From positions 127,887,123-127,951,122 of the forward strand of contig CP136069.1 in NCBI GenBank assembly GCA_032622095.1: a DNA stretch of 64,000 nucleotides, in the 5' to 3' direction. The stretch's first letter is position 1. Every line of letters starts with the position of its first letter. The translations under genes were made by a program, and so were the position numbers. The notes beneath the pieces were generated by a model. The model made no database searches. It had not been told where the DNA came from and saw only the letters and a list, made by a program, of their open reading frames with translations. Origin of the DNA: Siphonodentalium dalli (Eukaryota > Mollusca > Scaphopoda > Gadilida > Siphonodentaliidae). This document shows, in pieces, positions 33,008-44,002 of this stretch.

Positions 33008-34817
33008 AGTTTAGTCTACTCCGCGACGTAACACCCCTTACACTTTATAGCGTCTAGCCTACCGATAGATTAGTCTACTCCGCGACGAAACGCCCCCTTA
33101 CACTGTATATCGTCTCTCTACCGATAGCTTAGTCTACTCCGGGACGTAACGCCCCCTTACACTGTATAGCGTCTAGTCTATCGATTGCTTAGTCTACTCC
33201 GCAACGTAACGCCACATTGCACTGTATAGCTTATAGTATTCAGATATCTTAGTCTATACTCCGCTGCGAAACGCCCCCTTACACTTTATAGCGTCTAGTC
33301 TATCGATAGCTTAGTCTACTCCGCGACGTAATGCCCCCTTACAACGTACGGCGTCTAGTCTACCGATAGCTTAGTCTACTCCACGAAGTAACGCCCCATT
33401 ACACTGTATAGCGTCTAGTCTACAGATAGCTTTTCTACCCCGCGACGTAACGCCCCCTTACACTGTATAGCGTCTAGTCTATCGATAGATTAGTCTACTC
33501 CGGGACGTAACGCCCCTTACACTGTATAGCGTATAGTCTACTCCGCGACGTAATACACCCTTACATTTTATAGCGTCTAGTCTACATATAGCTTAGTCTA
33601 CTCGGCGACGTAACGCCCCCTTACACTGTATAGCGTCTAGTCTACATATAGCTTAGTCTACTCCGCGACGTAACGCCCCCTTACACTGTATAGCGTCTAG
33701 TCTACCGATAGCTTAGTCTACTCCACGACTAAACGCCCCCTTACACTGTATAGCGTCTGGCCTACCGATAGATTAGTCTACTCCGGGACGTAACGCCCCC
33801 TTACACTGTATAGCGTCTAGTCTATCGATATCTTAGTCTACTCCGCAACGTAACGCCACCATGCACTGTATAGCGTATATTCTTCAGATAGCTTAGTATA
33901 CTTCGCTGCGAAAAACCCCCTACACTGTATAGCGTTTAGTCTACCGATAGCTTAGTCTACTCCGCGACGTAATGCCCCCTTACACTGTACATCGTCTAGT
34001 CTACCGATAGCTTAGTCTACTATACGACGTAACGCCCCCTTACACTGTATAGCGTCTAGTCTATCGTTAGCTGTGTCTACCCCGCGACGTAACGCCCCTT
34101 ACACTGTATATCTTCTAGTCTATCGATAGCTTAGTCTACTCCGCAACGTAACGCCACATTGCACTGTATAGCGTATAGTCTACTCCGCGACGTAATACAC
34201 CCTCACACTGTATAGCGTCTAGTCTACCGATAACTTAGTCTACTCCGCGACGTAACGCCCCCTTACACTGTATAGCGTCTAGTCTACCAATAGCGTAGTC
34301 TACCCCGCGACGTAACGCCCCCTTACACTGTATAGCGTCTATTCTACCGATAGCTTAGTCTACCCCGCGGCGTAACGCCCCCTTACACTGTATATCGTCT
34401 AGTCTATCGATACCTTAGTCTACCCCGCGACGTAACGCCCCCTTACACTGTATAGCGTCTAGTCTACCGATAGCTTAGTCTACTCCACGATGTAACGCCC
34501 CTTACACTGTACAGCATCTAGTCTACCGATAGCTTAGTCTACCCCGCGATGTAACGCCCCCTTACACTGTATAGCGTCTAGCCTACCGATAGCTTAGTCT
34601 ACTCCGCGACGTAACGCCCCCTTACACTGTATAGCGTCTAGTCTACCGATAGCTTAGTATACCGCGACGTAACGCCCCCTTACGTTGTATAGCGTCTATT
34701 CTACCGATAGCTTAGTCTACTCCGCGACGTAACGCCCCCGTAAAATGTATGGCGTATATAGTCTACCGATAGCTTAGTCTACTCCGCGACGTAACGCCCT
34801 CTGACACTGTATAGCGT
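33008..34817. repeat. 60-bp satellite array, about 30 units, with ~642-bp higher-order repeat
   Basis: The unit is close to 'agtctaccgatagcttagtc' followed by 'tactccgcgacgtaacgccc' and 'ccttacactgtatagcgtct'. Units are contiguous without spacers. Marked variants recur in the same order 641-644 bp apart: 'ctccgggacg' at 33137 and 33781, 'gccac' at 33211 and 33855, 'gctgcgaaa' at 33263 and 33905, 'aatgccccc' at 33330 and 33971, and the short 'taatacaccc' unit at 33551 and 34193. The array ends about 160 bp before the TM1 exon. Units are notably GC-rich for the window. Confidence 0.97.
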
Positions 34818-34979
34818 TTTTCGCTATATAGCGCGCAACTATTTGAAGGGATATATAGCGATTTTTGTTCTTCCGCGTTATGCATATTGCACAACCATTT
34901 ACTGTACAATGTTCATGTACATGTAAAAACATTTGTCTCGAGACGATGATAGCTCACAACCCATTGTTGCTCATTTCAG

Positions 34980-35071
34980 ACTGCCAGAGCCATTGACAAC
35001 GTGTTCATTGCCGGTTATGTGACGTCACTCATCTTCACGACGCTCGGATTCATAATTTTCCAGTCATTCCG
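34980..35071 (+). CDS. Class B1 GPCR exon: transmembrane helix 1
   Basis: A 92-nt exon between 'gttgctcatttcag' and 'gtgagt'. Only one frame is open: TARAIDNVF, then IAGYVTSLIFTTLGFIIF and QSFR. This is one hydrophobic helix followed by the basic start of the first inner loop. It begins on a codon boundary and ends two bases into the Arg codon, which the exon at 58467 completes. As I recall vertebrate calcitonin and CGRP receptors, the TM1 exon is also 31 residues and ends at the same F-F-R position. The receptor would sit in the plasma membrane, bind a peptide hormone and couple to G proteins (typically Gs/cAMP). The upstream exons for the signal peptide and hormone-binding domain were not identified. 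Confidence 0.85.
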
Positions 35072-35464
35072 GTGAGTTGGGTGTTCATCATGGCTGGGAA
35101 CCTACGTCATAATTTGCTAGAAAATGGCGCCAAGATACCAAGTCTGCGAATTTCAACATTCCTCTTTTCAACAAGTATATTCTCCAAAGATATTATCAAG
35201 CAATTTGTCTTATGAGTTATCCTAACAACTTATCTCGGATTCTGTAAAAACCGGATGTCGAACTTATTTGTTTTTAATGATATTTTGGCGTTCAGATTTC
35301 ATAACCTCAAAAAATGGTGACCGAAGTCACTTGAACACAGAATTATCTTCTCAACATTCATATTTGTATGGGGACTGGATTCACAGTGAGCCATTTAAAG
35401 TTGCTGCATGGCTCACGTGCTATATTATATTTGTATATATTTAACTTGGATTAGTCAACTGTTT

Positions 35465-35660
35465 GTCCACATGATGACTTAGCTTAGTCATAATGCCTAA
35501 GGCAGAATTTAGTCACAATGACTAGTGTGATGTTAGTCATAACGACGAAGGAATGGTTAGTCAAAACGACTAATTATAGGCCATTAGACTAAAACAATAT
35601 TAGTTAAAATGACTGTGATTGAGTCATAATGACTTACTTTTCTGAGTCACTGAGACGGTG
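35465..35660. repeat. AGTCA/TGACT motif array, left
   Basis: 'tagtcataatg', 'tagtcacaatgacta', 'tagtcataacgac', 'tagtcaaaacgactaa' and 'gagtcataatgactta' recur every 20-30 bp. Many are near-palindromes of the form AGTCA-n3-TGACT. A second cluster lies at 36080-36195. Confidence 0.8.
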
Positions 35661-36079
35661 AACATGTAATTTGGTGGTAATTTGGTTTGCAAATAATTTC
35701 AATACTCAACCAGATGATATATTATCCAGAATATGATACCAGATTGAAAGCAGGACTAACTTTCAGTCCATTCTCTAAAACCCTAATTTCAGTACTGGTC
35801 TATTGAGATGTATACCAATAGTTTGTGGTATAGGTCTCTTTAACTGTGTTTTTATTTTTTCCGAGATGTCTGTGGTCTCATGGAATAAGAAGATTTTATC
35901 ATAACAGCGTAGCCTTTGATATGCGAGGGAAATGTTAATATATAAATCATTATATCCTCCCTTCACATTTGTTCAATTATAGATCAAATATAACTGCAAT
36001 AAAATGTAAATTGAATAATTAGCAATGAAAACTAATCATAATTCAAGGCATTGTTGCAATTAGAGTTATTCTTGGTGTA

Positions 36080-36195
36080 ACTTAGTCACTATGACTAACA
36101 CCAGAAATAGTCATAGTGACCCGCGGAAAATATGGGTTAGTCAAGGTGACCCTATATGCTTGTGAGTAATCCTGAGTTAGTCACACCTACCAGTT
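36080..36195. repeat. AGTCA/TGACT motif array, right
   Basis: 'cttagtcactatgactaaca', 'atagtcatagtgac', 'gttagtcaaggtgacc' and 'gagttagtcacacc'. With the cluster at 35465-35660 it brackets ~420 bp of AT-rich sequence, as would the two ends of a small transposon. No clear terminal inverted repeat was found. Confidence 0.75.
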
Positions 36196-36831
36196 TTTTT
36201 TTATCTCAGTGCTTTTTCATAGCATGAATGATGGAGGTAAGCATTTCATATTGGTGCATTAGGTCACGGCAAATCTCCAAATAATTAGATTACTGGTATA
36301 TGAGGAACATCATTAAATTATTATTACTGCATGCATGGCTTTACAGAGAACGTGACCAGATGTGTGTTTCTAAACGTATACGTGTATCATTAAACCCTGG
36401 AACATAATGGCTATTTTATTTCAGTTTGATACGCTCGCTAATGATTCTGATACAATTTATATATTTTAAAGATGGTATCTTTTATATAGTTTCCGGGGCA
36501 TGTAACATAATAAATATGAGTCGAAGACACCTGTTAATATTGGTTTTGTTTCTGTTTCTGGTATAATATATGAAACTTTCGCGATAGTTTTATCAGCTAT
36601 TTTTAGAATCTAATCCGAAGCCGGTTATACCAAAGTACACCTGTTTTGTATATATGTTGTGAATACACGCGTGTATATAAAAACGGGTACCAGCATATCT
36701 GGTCGTTTTTTTTTATCAACGGGCCTATAATGCTCCCGACGCCGTCTTTAAAAACCATATTAATTCTTGCACTCGCCATATATATATGACTCGCTTTATT
36801 TTAACGACTATTACGGCATCAACTATACCAT
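36196..36831. other. No recognised feature
   Basis: AT-rich intronic sequence. Confidence 0.4.
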
Positions 36832-36949
36832 TAGTCCAGGAGATATTGGTAGACCTCTGCACCCCCCCCCAGGACTCAACTTCACCCCACTAATTTTCTT
36901 CCTTAAGGTCTCCTCTAATTTTTTTCAATTGTTAACAAGAAATAAAAGT

Positions 36950-38040
36950 GGCCGCAGAGACTCCAGACAAGATGGCGTCCATCATGGCGGCCATTTTTGT
37001 ATATGCACCAGGTCTCTTTGATCGCCGTTATAGTAAAGATGATGTCACATGCGGTCTTGTTTTCCGTGCGATTCGTTATGGTAATATACAACCCTTACAA
37101 ATTAGTCAAAAATCCGACACAAAAATCCAATATGGCGGCCAAGATGGCCGCCGAAATGTGAAAAATTGCTATTTTCGGACATTTCACCACATTTCGTTTG
37201 TCTCTGTGAGAAAATATTGGCACATTGACGCGATTTTATACATTTATCGTCTAGAATAGTCATTGGCGAACACACGGGGACCATAATATACCTTCTTTGA
37301 CGAATAGTTTTGTCCGATATCACGTTTTCCCAAATGCCGGTATAATCCGGTCAAAGCCAAAACGACGCTAATAACGCAATGTCTGTTTCGAATCAATGAG
37401 TGTTATTGCTATTATTACTCCAGCCATGATTATATATGTGCAGGAGATATTCGGGCTAGGATTCCTCTTATACCTGAGTTGAGGAATATTCACCCAAATC
37501 CAAGATGGCGGCCAAAATGGCCGCCAGATATAGAAAAATTACCGAACATCGCTGATTTTAACATCAGTGAGAGTTATTGTCACGACAACTCCACACCTGC
37601 TTACTATTGTGAGTTGGGAACACTTAGTCGAATAACTGTCCTTATATTGCATCCAAATAAAAGTCCCCCAAATCAAAAATGGCGCCCACAATGGCGGACA
37701 AATGTTGAAAAATCACCGAAATTCCCTCATGTTCACATCATTGGGCATTATTGCCGAGAAAACTCCACACATGCTGACAGTTAAGTTGTAAATACTGATG
37801 TGAAGTAATTACCTTGCATCTGATGAAGGAAATTGTTTTCCAAATCGAAGATGGCGGCCAAAATGGCGTCCGAACTTTGAAAACAAGCTTACATTCCTTT
37901 ACTTTCTTACTATGGGCGTTATTGTTACGCGTATTATACCCATATGGAACATTGATATGAAGTATTCATATGGAACATTGATATGAAGTATTCTTTTGAG
38001 TTTGGCCAACTCTCACAGTCAAGATGACTGCCAAGCTGGC
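36950..38040. repeat. Subterminal ~173-bp tandem repeats with AAGATGGCGGCC core, left arm
   Basis: The core 'aagatggcggcc' or variants occur at 36969, 37128, 37503, 37678, 37850 and 38022. The last four are spaced 172-175 bp and each is followed by a run like 'gaaaaatcaccgaaat..c'. CAAGATGGCGGC equals the consensus bound by YY1/Pho zinc-finger proteins, from established knowledge. Binding here is inference. The mirror array lies in the right arm at about 40690-41770. Confidence 0.8.
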
Positions 38041-40689
38041 GGCCAGAAATTGAAAAGAAGTCGAAATTGTCACATACTAATTTCAACTTTTTGTCATAAT
38101 ATCAATATGTATGGATTGGACGAAACGGTACATAAGCCATCTATTAGTTCCAACATAGGTCGTCGCCTTCTGGAAGGATGAAAACCCACAATAATCGCGA
38201 TGTGGCATTTCGAAATATTTTCTCCACTAAGCGCCCATTATGGCCGTAACCGTATATGGGTGCGCCGAATAGTCATATTATGACTTCCAAGAATCAAAAC
38301 AACAGTACCTGATCTTATTCTGATTTGCCATATTCAGCATTATCTGGATCAGCACCCGTCTCGTCACATTAATCTATCTCGCTCACACCAACACCGTTTT
38401 CTACACTTCTTGGTAGAAGGGTCCCACTAATCGGAATGTTTCAAACAACACATATGCTGGTGTCAAGCTCACGTTTTTGTCTCGAAAGCTGGGAATTCTT
38501 ATCCTTATTCTTGGCGAGCTTCATTCGTGGTAGCTTATGGTATAATTCAGATGCTACATATGTGATCTGAGCGTCATCTTGCGTGATAAACTACAAAGGT
38601 ATGCGGTCGATACGTATTCTAGCTTTCAGAAGGACCTCTTTATCTGCGTATTTTTCAGATTTTGTTATCTAATGTGATAACAAACTGTACATCTGGTGAT
38701 CTTCCCATCCAGCCACTTCTCAATATATGGTTCATCAATTCACATATTCACATACTGACGTAGCCGGACAACTTCTGTATATGGCTTCGAATGTTGAAAG
38801 CCTAACATTTGAATGATGCCCCTCTGCTAAGGCATAGAAGACCATAATGCATAATATACCCACACTTCTTGACCATGATCATAAGAACAGTCCTGGTGGC
38901 GTCCATCAATTGTCTCACCGTACAGATCCAAGCAGATAATAACAATACATGCGGTGCTAGTTTGTGGGCATGTGTCTTGATAGTGGAAATGAAATTGGAC
39001 CATGGCTGCACCACCCCTTCTTTGGGTATGTTTTAGATTCAGACATGATCTCATGTGGCTTTGCTTTCCTTGTATGCTAAGATTGTATCTTTCAATCCGC
39101 TTGGAAGTCGTTCTTAATCAACGAACCAGACGTGTACCATTGGCTACTACTATATAAGCCCCACCAGACTGGGATGTAGTCTTCAGGACGATGCATTTGA
39201 TAGTTACCGATAATATGTTATACTCACGCTGGGTGGTGGTCGGTATGGTTCAAGAAAGTACAATGCCATCAACACAAGGGTGAAATGTTCAACGCGAAGA
39301 ACATCTAGAGGAATGTTACTTTGATGAGATCTTGCATTCAGTTTAACCTACGTTGGGTACACCAAGTGATTTATTGGTAACATCACCATTCAAAACCATT
39401 GTCCTGCATGAGACATCTTAACTACTAAAGTTATATAATATAAAGCTATATGATCATAAAGGTCACGTTCACCAACGTCTACATCCGTTGCCATCGAGAC
39501 TATAAATTGTTTTTTAAACACAGTGAAATAAATGTACCACAGTTCCTGACATTTTCTTGAATAATACCGCCCACATACTGACACTAACCCTGAGAGATCA
39601 TAACAACAATGCATACCTTCATTCCATAAAGACATTATCCTTTAGCCCATCCGACTAGCTAGGATAGTATTATCCAGACAAAATTATACGTCTGGTCATG
39701 TTGATTCAGAACGGCATTGAAACGGATGTGGAAATACAATCTTACCACACCGAAAAGACCAACACGCATGACATTCTATATTGAAACATGCACCTGGTGT
39801 AGGGTTATATACTGGGGCCCATTTCATTCCCACTGTCATGGCGCATGTCCACAAACTAGCACCGCGAGTATTGTTCTTCTCTGCTGTGAGCTATTCGATG
39901 AGACGACTGCGGGACGTCACAGTTTGCTTAGGATCATGGTCAAGAAGTGTGGGTAGTCGGTACATTATGGTCTTCTCCTTAGCAGATAGGCATCTGTCCA
40001 AGAGAATGAGACAGCTAGCTACCTCCGAAACACTGCCGAAGTTGTCCACGTATGCCAATACGTTCGCTAAGTTTGTGAGTTGAACCATCTATAGAGAAGT
40101 GACTAGTTAACTGGGAAGTTCGCCAGGTATACATGTCATTATCCCCACGAGTATGAGAAAGACATACATAGAGATGACCTTCTGTAAGCTTGTATACTTA
40201 TCGACCATATGCCTTTCTAGTTCAAGATGACGAACAAATCCCATATTTAGCAAGCATCTAAAATCTTAAGCCAGACACCGGGAAATTAATTGTTTGAAAC
40301 GTTGTGATTAAAGTGACCCTTCTCACAGGAAGTGTTGAATACTTTGTCGGTGTGAGCGACCTAGATTTATCAGGCAAAGAAATGGAAACTGGTCCAGATC
40401 ATTAAGGACGTGGCAAATCAGAATCTGTTACCAGGTAATTGTTCTAATGTGGCTATTCGGCGCACCTACGGTTACGGCCATTATCGGCGCGAAGTGTAAA
40501 ATGGATTTCGAAATGACACATCGCTATATTAAGTGTGGGTTTTCGTACTTCCAGAAGGACACGATCAATGTTATGCGTTTTGATACGTTTTAAGTTGAAC
40601 TAATATATGGTTTGTGTATAGTTTCGTCCATACATATCGATACTATGACAAAAAGTTGAAATTTGTATGTGAATATATCGATTTCTTTT

Positions 40690-41770
40690 CAATTTCTGGC
40701 CTCCAGTTTAGCTGCCATTTTGACCTTGGGTATCAATTGCCAAACTCAAATGAATACTTCATACCAATATTCCATATCAACATGTGATGGTTGTGTAGAA
40801 TTCGCGAAACAATAACGCCCATCGTATGAAAGTAAAGGAATGTAGGCGTGTTTTCAAATATCGGTCGCCATTTTGGCCGCCATCTTATATTTGGAAAACC
40901 ATTTCTTGCATGGGATGAAAGGTAATTACTTCACCTCAGTATTTATAACTCAACTGTCAGCATGTGTGGAGTTTTCTCGACAATAATGCCCAATGATGTG
41001 AACATGAGGGAATTTCGGTAATTTTTCTAAATTTGTCCGCCATTGTGGGCGCCATTTTGGATTTGGGGGACTTTTATTTGGATGCAATATAAGGACAGTT
41101 ATTCGACTAAGTGTTCCCAACTCACAATAGTAATCAGGTGTGGAGTTGTCGTGACAATAACTCTCACTGATGTTAAAATCAGCGATTTTCGGCGATTTTT
41201 CTATTTCTGGTGGCCATTTTGGCCGCCATCTTGGATTTGGGTGAATATTCCTCAATTCAGGTATAAGAGATATCCTAGCCCGAGTATCTCCTGCACATAT
41301 ATAATCATGGCTGTAGTAATAATAGCAATACCACTCATTGATTCGAAACAGACATTGCGTTATTAACGTCGTTTTGGCTTTGATCGGATTATACCGGCAT
41401 TTGGGAAAACGTGATATCGGACAAAAATATCCATCAAGGAATGTATATTATGGTACCCGTGTGTTCGCCAATGACTCTTCTAGACGATAAATGTATAAAA
41501 TCGCGTCAAGGTGCCAATATTTTCCCACAGAGACAAACGAAATGTGGTGAAATGTCCGAAAAATAGCAATTTTTCACATTTCGGCGGCCATATTGGCCGC
41601 CATATTGGATTTTTGTGTCGGATTTTTGGCTAATTTGTAAGGGTTGTATATTACCATATTACCATTACCGCATGTGACATCATCTTTACTATAACGGCGA
41701 TCAAAGAGACCTGGTGCATATAAAAAAAATGGCCGCCATGATGGACGCCATCTTGTCTGGAGTCTCTGCG
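40690..41770. repeat. Subterminal GGCCGCCATCTT repeats, right arm
   Basis: Inverse counterpart of the left-arm array: 'ttttggccgccatctt' at about 40872, 41046 (variant) and 41218, then 'ggcggccatattggccgcca' near 41583 and 'ggccgccatgatggacgcca' near 41732. Spacing is again about 173 bp in the inner part. Confidence 0.8.
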
Positions 41771-41896
41771 GCCACTTTTTTTTCTTGTTAACAAGTGATT
41801 AAAATTAGAGGAGACCTTAAGGAAGAAAATTAGTGGGGTGAAGTTGAGTCCTGGGGGGGGGGGGGGTGCAGAGGTCTACCAATATCTCCTGGACTA

Positions 41897-42297
41897 CATG
41901 TTTGCCAACAAAGAACATCATTACAGATTCCTTTGAATGGTATATGAACTTCGAGGACTGTCTGGAAACATCAGAATCAACAAAAGGTTCGGACGCAAAT
42001 TGAATTGGTAGTGTCAGTTCTAAACCACGGGGTTATCTCCGATCATGGGGGCACTATATTTCACCACTTCCTTAATAATAGATCATACGATCCTCTCGGC
42101 TTTTCGCTGATTGCCTATTGTGGCAAACAGAGCCGTAAGTTCGACTGTCCCGCTATGTCTTGAGGAAGTATAATCATGGATATACGTTCGGTCTTCTTAA
42201 TTCATGGTAATTATAGTCCGTGTTGTATATGTCTCAGGGGAGGTTCGTTAAATTGGAACTTGAACGGAGGTGGAGCCTCAACAGTTCACTGTTCACT
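41897..42297. other. No recognised feature
   Basis: Intronic sequence between the 5.06-kb element and a family U repeat. Confidence 0.4.
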
Positions 42298-42540
42298 CTC
42301 ACTGTACTAAATGGATTCTCCAATTCAGTTGCGGAAGTATGCATTGGAGCGGTTTATTATTGATTTGTAGGAGGTCTTTAATTTATAAAAGCAGACGACA
42401 GACATACGAGAATATAATACAAGAGCAGAGTGATTCGTATTCATTGGTGGGAAATGTTCAGATAATAAGTTAAAAAAACGACCTGACTCATCAACTTGAA
42501 TTAGTATTTAACATAGAATGGGTTAACTAGTTTCACCAAA
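42298..42540 (+). repeat. Repeat family U, copy 3
   Basis: 'actgtactaaatggattctc', 'tttataaaagcagacgacag' and 'attggtgggaaatgttcaga' match 23979-24150 in order. The second hairpin arm is missing; the copy resumes with 'actcatcaac' and 'gtatttaacataga'. Confidence 0.82.
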
Positions 42541-43005
42541 CTATTCTCACTTGTCATATACTGGCGTGTGGAAGGAGTATAGAAACATTACTATAAAGAT
42601 GTCTACTTGTAAATAATTTACGATTGGTTGTCATCCTATCTATTCGTCAAGTGTAAATATTAAGGGAGATAGGCGGATGTATTTGAAATAACTTACGTCC
42701 GATCCTTTGTATTGTTATTTTTTTATATTTTCTTATTGAAATAAACAGACGTCAGTGATGTAATGTTAATACGAACAGAGATACAAATTATTAAAGAGCA
42801 AATGACATTCTTCTTCCTATTCGCTCATATCTCGGTCACTTCATTTACACGTCTCGCGCACCATATTCACTGGCAGCGACTTAAAAGTGGATAACTAGAC
42901 TTAGTATGCATGTTCATTTTTATATAACAATTGTACGGCAATAGAAAGTCGATAAATCAAGAGAGTTAAGTTGATTAATCGAGAGAGTTAAGTTGATTAA
43001 TCAAG

Positions 43006-43033
43006 AAATTCACAGGGGACCATCTAGATGGCT
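43006..43033. repeat. Short sequence shared inverted with 58240-58270
   Basis: 'gaaattcacaggggaccatc' then 'tagatggctcca' here; the reverse complement of 58240-58270 reads 'gaaattcacggggcaccatc' then 'tagatggcacca'. About 32 bp with four differences. A small palindrome, catctagatg, lies at its centre. Its nature is unknown. Confidence 0.6.
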
Positions 43034-43069
43034 CCAAATGGTAAATCAAACAAAAAATAATATCAGATT

Positions 43070-43193
43070 TGTTAGACCAATGTATTCTCTCATATATGCG
43101 AGGCGACCTATGGTCGACTCGCATTAATAAGAGAATGCATTGGCACATGGTTTTCACAAAAAAGTAAGGAAGCTACAGTCATGAAAGGGTTAA
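43070..43193 (-). mobile_element. Partial relative of the piggyBac-like MITE (hairpin and one end)
   Basis: The palindrome 'ccaatgtattctctcatata'...'gagaatgcattggc' (43078-43143) and the terminus 'tcatgaaagggttaa' with TTAA at 43190-43193 match the 27.3-kb element in reverse. The sequence between hairpin and end is diverged, and the other end was not found. Confidence 0.7.
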
Positions 43194-43266
43194 CGCCAGC
43201 ACGTACAACCATCGACCTATATATATTTTTTACATATAGGTCGATGATCCAACACAGTTCCACTGT

Positions 43267-43580
43267 AGGTTGACTTCTAACTAAATTATCTCCATATCAC
43301 AGACTCATGTCGTTTGGTTGCTGTCATATATTATGATACATGGGGAACCGAAACCAGACGCCCATGTTATGTAACAAAAGAAGAGACCAGACAGTCCGGT
43401 TTCTTGTCAGTTGTCCTTCAGATTCGGCAGAACAAAACACAGACTGTTGCTAATCATGTCTGAATGGTGGATTATGTGGCCGCTGTCACCGCAATGGTAG
43501 CCGCCCAGACAGCGTCCATGGCCAGCGAACACAAACAATTCTCGAGAGTAATTGTTTATCGATGCCCCTGTCAATGCGAG
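43267..43580 (+). repeat. ~310-bp dispersed repeat, copy 1 (with 50968-51255)
   Basis: Shared in order with 50968-51255: 'taggttgac.tctaacta.att', 'gcccat.ttatgt.acaaaag', 'ggcagaacaaaac', 'gattatgt.gcc.ctgtcacc' and 'gtttatcgatgcccctgtca'. The LTR element lies between the copies, but the copies are much older than that insertion and are not its target duplication. Confidence 0.85.
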
Positions 43581-44002
43581 AGGGGAAATGCTACATTATC
43601 GTACATTTTTATCCAATATGGCTAGTGTTTAAAATTTAGTGAATGTGGTGACGGTTATTTGTGACAAGAGTAATATCCGCAACAGTTGAGATATTGATTG
43701 TTTCTAAGCCAACAATTAAGTTGGAACATGCATGACATATAAACAGATATAATATGTACAGGGAACCCATAACATATAATTTATAACAATAACAATACAT
43801 ACAAATTATTATATTGCAACGCAATGTCAAATCTGACGTGGCATTCTTTTTAAAGATAGATTTATAAGTATGCATGCTTACCCTTTAAGAAGGCTCAAAA
43901 TTTCAATTGACAGTAAACATTGAAATTTAGTTATGTTAGGGTTCTCCCAGTAATATTTGGCTATGTGAATTTCGCGTAAATCTTGTAACTGTTCAACATA
44001 GG

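Larger units (their letters stand above)
36834..41894. mobile_element. 5.06-kb inverted-repeat (foldback) transposon with TA target duplication
   Basis: The two ends are exact inverses, starting GTCCAGGAGATATTGGTAGA, each flanked by TA (36832-36833 and 41895-41896). The inversion continues through nearly the whole element. Pairs include the C9/G14 runs, 'ggccgcagagactccagac', the 'gtgtgggttttc'/'gaaaacccaca' pair at 38183 and 40528, 'ctcacacc'/'ggtgtgag' (38391/40350) and 'cacaaactagcaccgc'/'gcggtgctagtttgtg' (39851/38961). The centre is near 39350-39600. Arms are ~2.4 kb, closely matched at the ends and diverged inward. The outer third of each arm is a ~173-bp repeat built around 'aagatggcggccaaaatgg'. 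No transposase domain was recognised; the inner arms carry parallel open stretches (H-x-H-K-L-A-P). Confidence 0.92.

Noticed and set aside
33008-34817. Regular 60-bp repeats resembling a CRISPR array
   Set aside because: Units are contiguous with no unique spacers, and the surroundings are clearly eukaryotic; it is a satellite.
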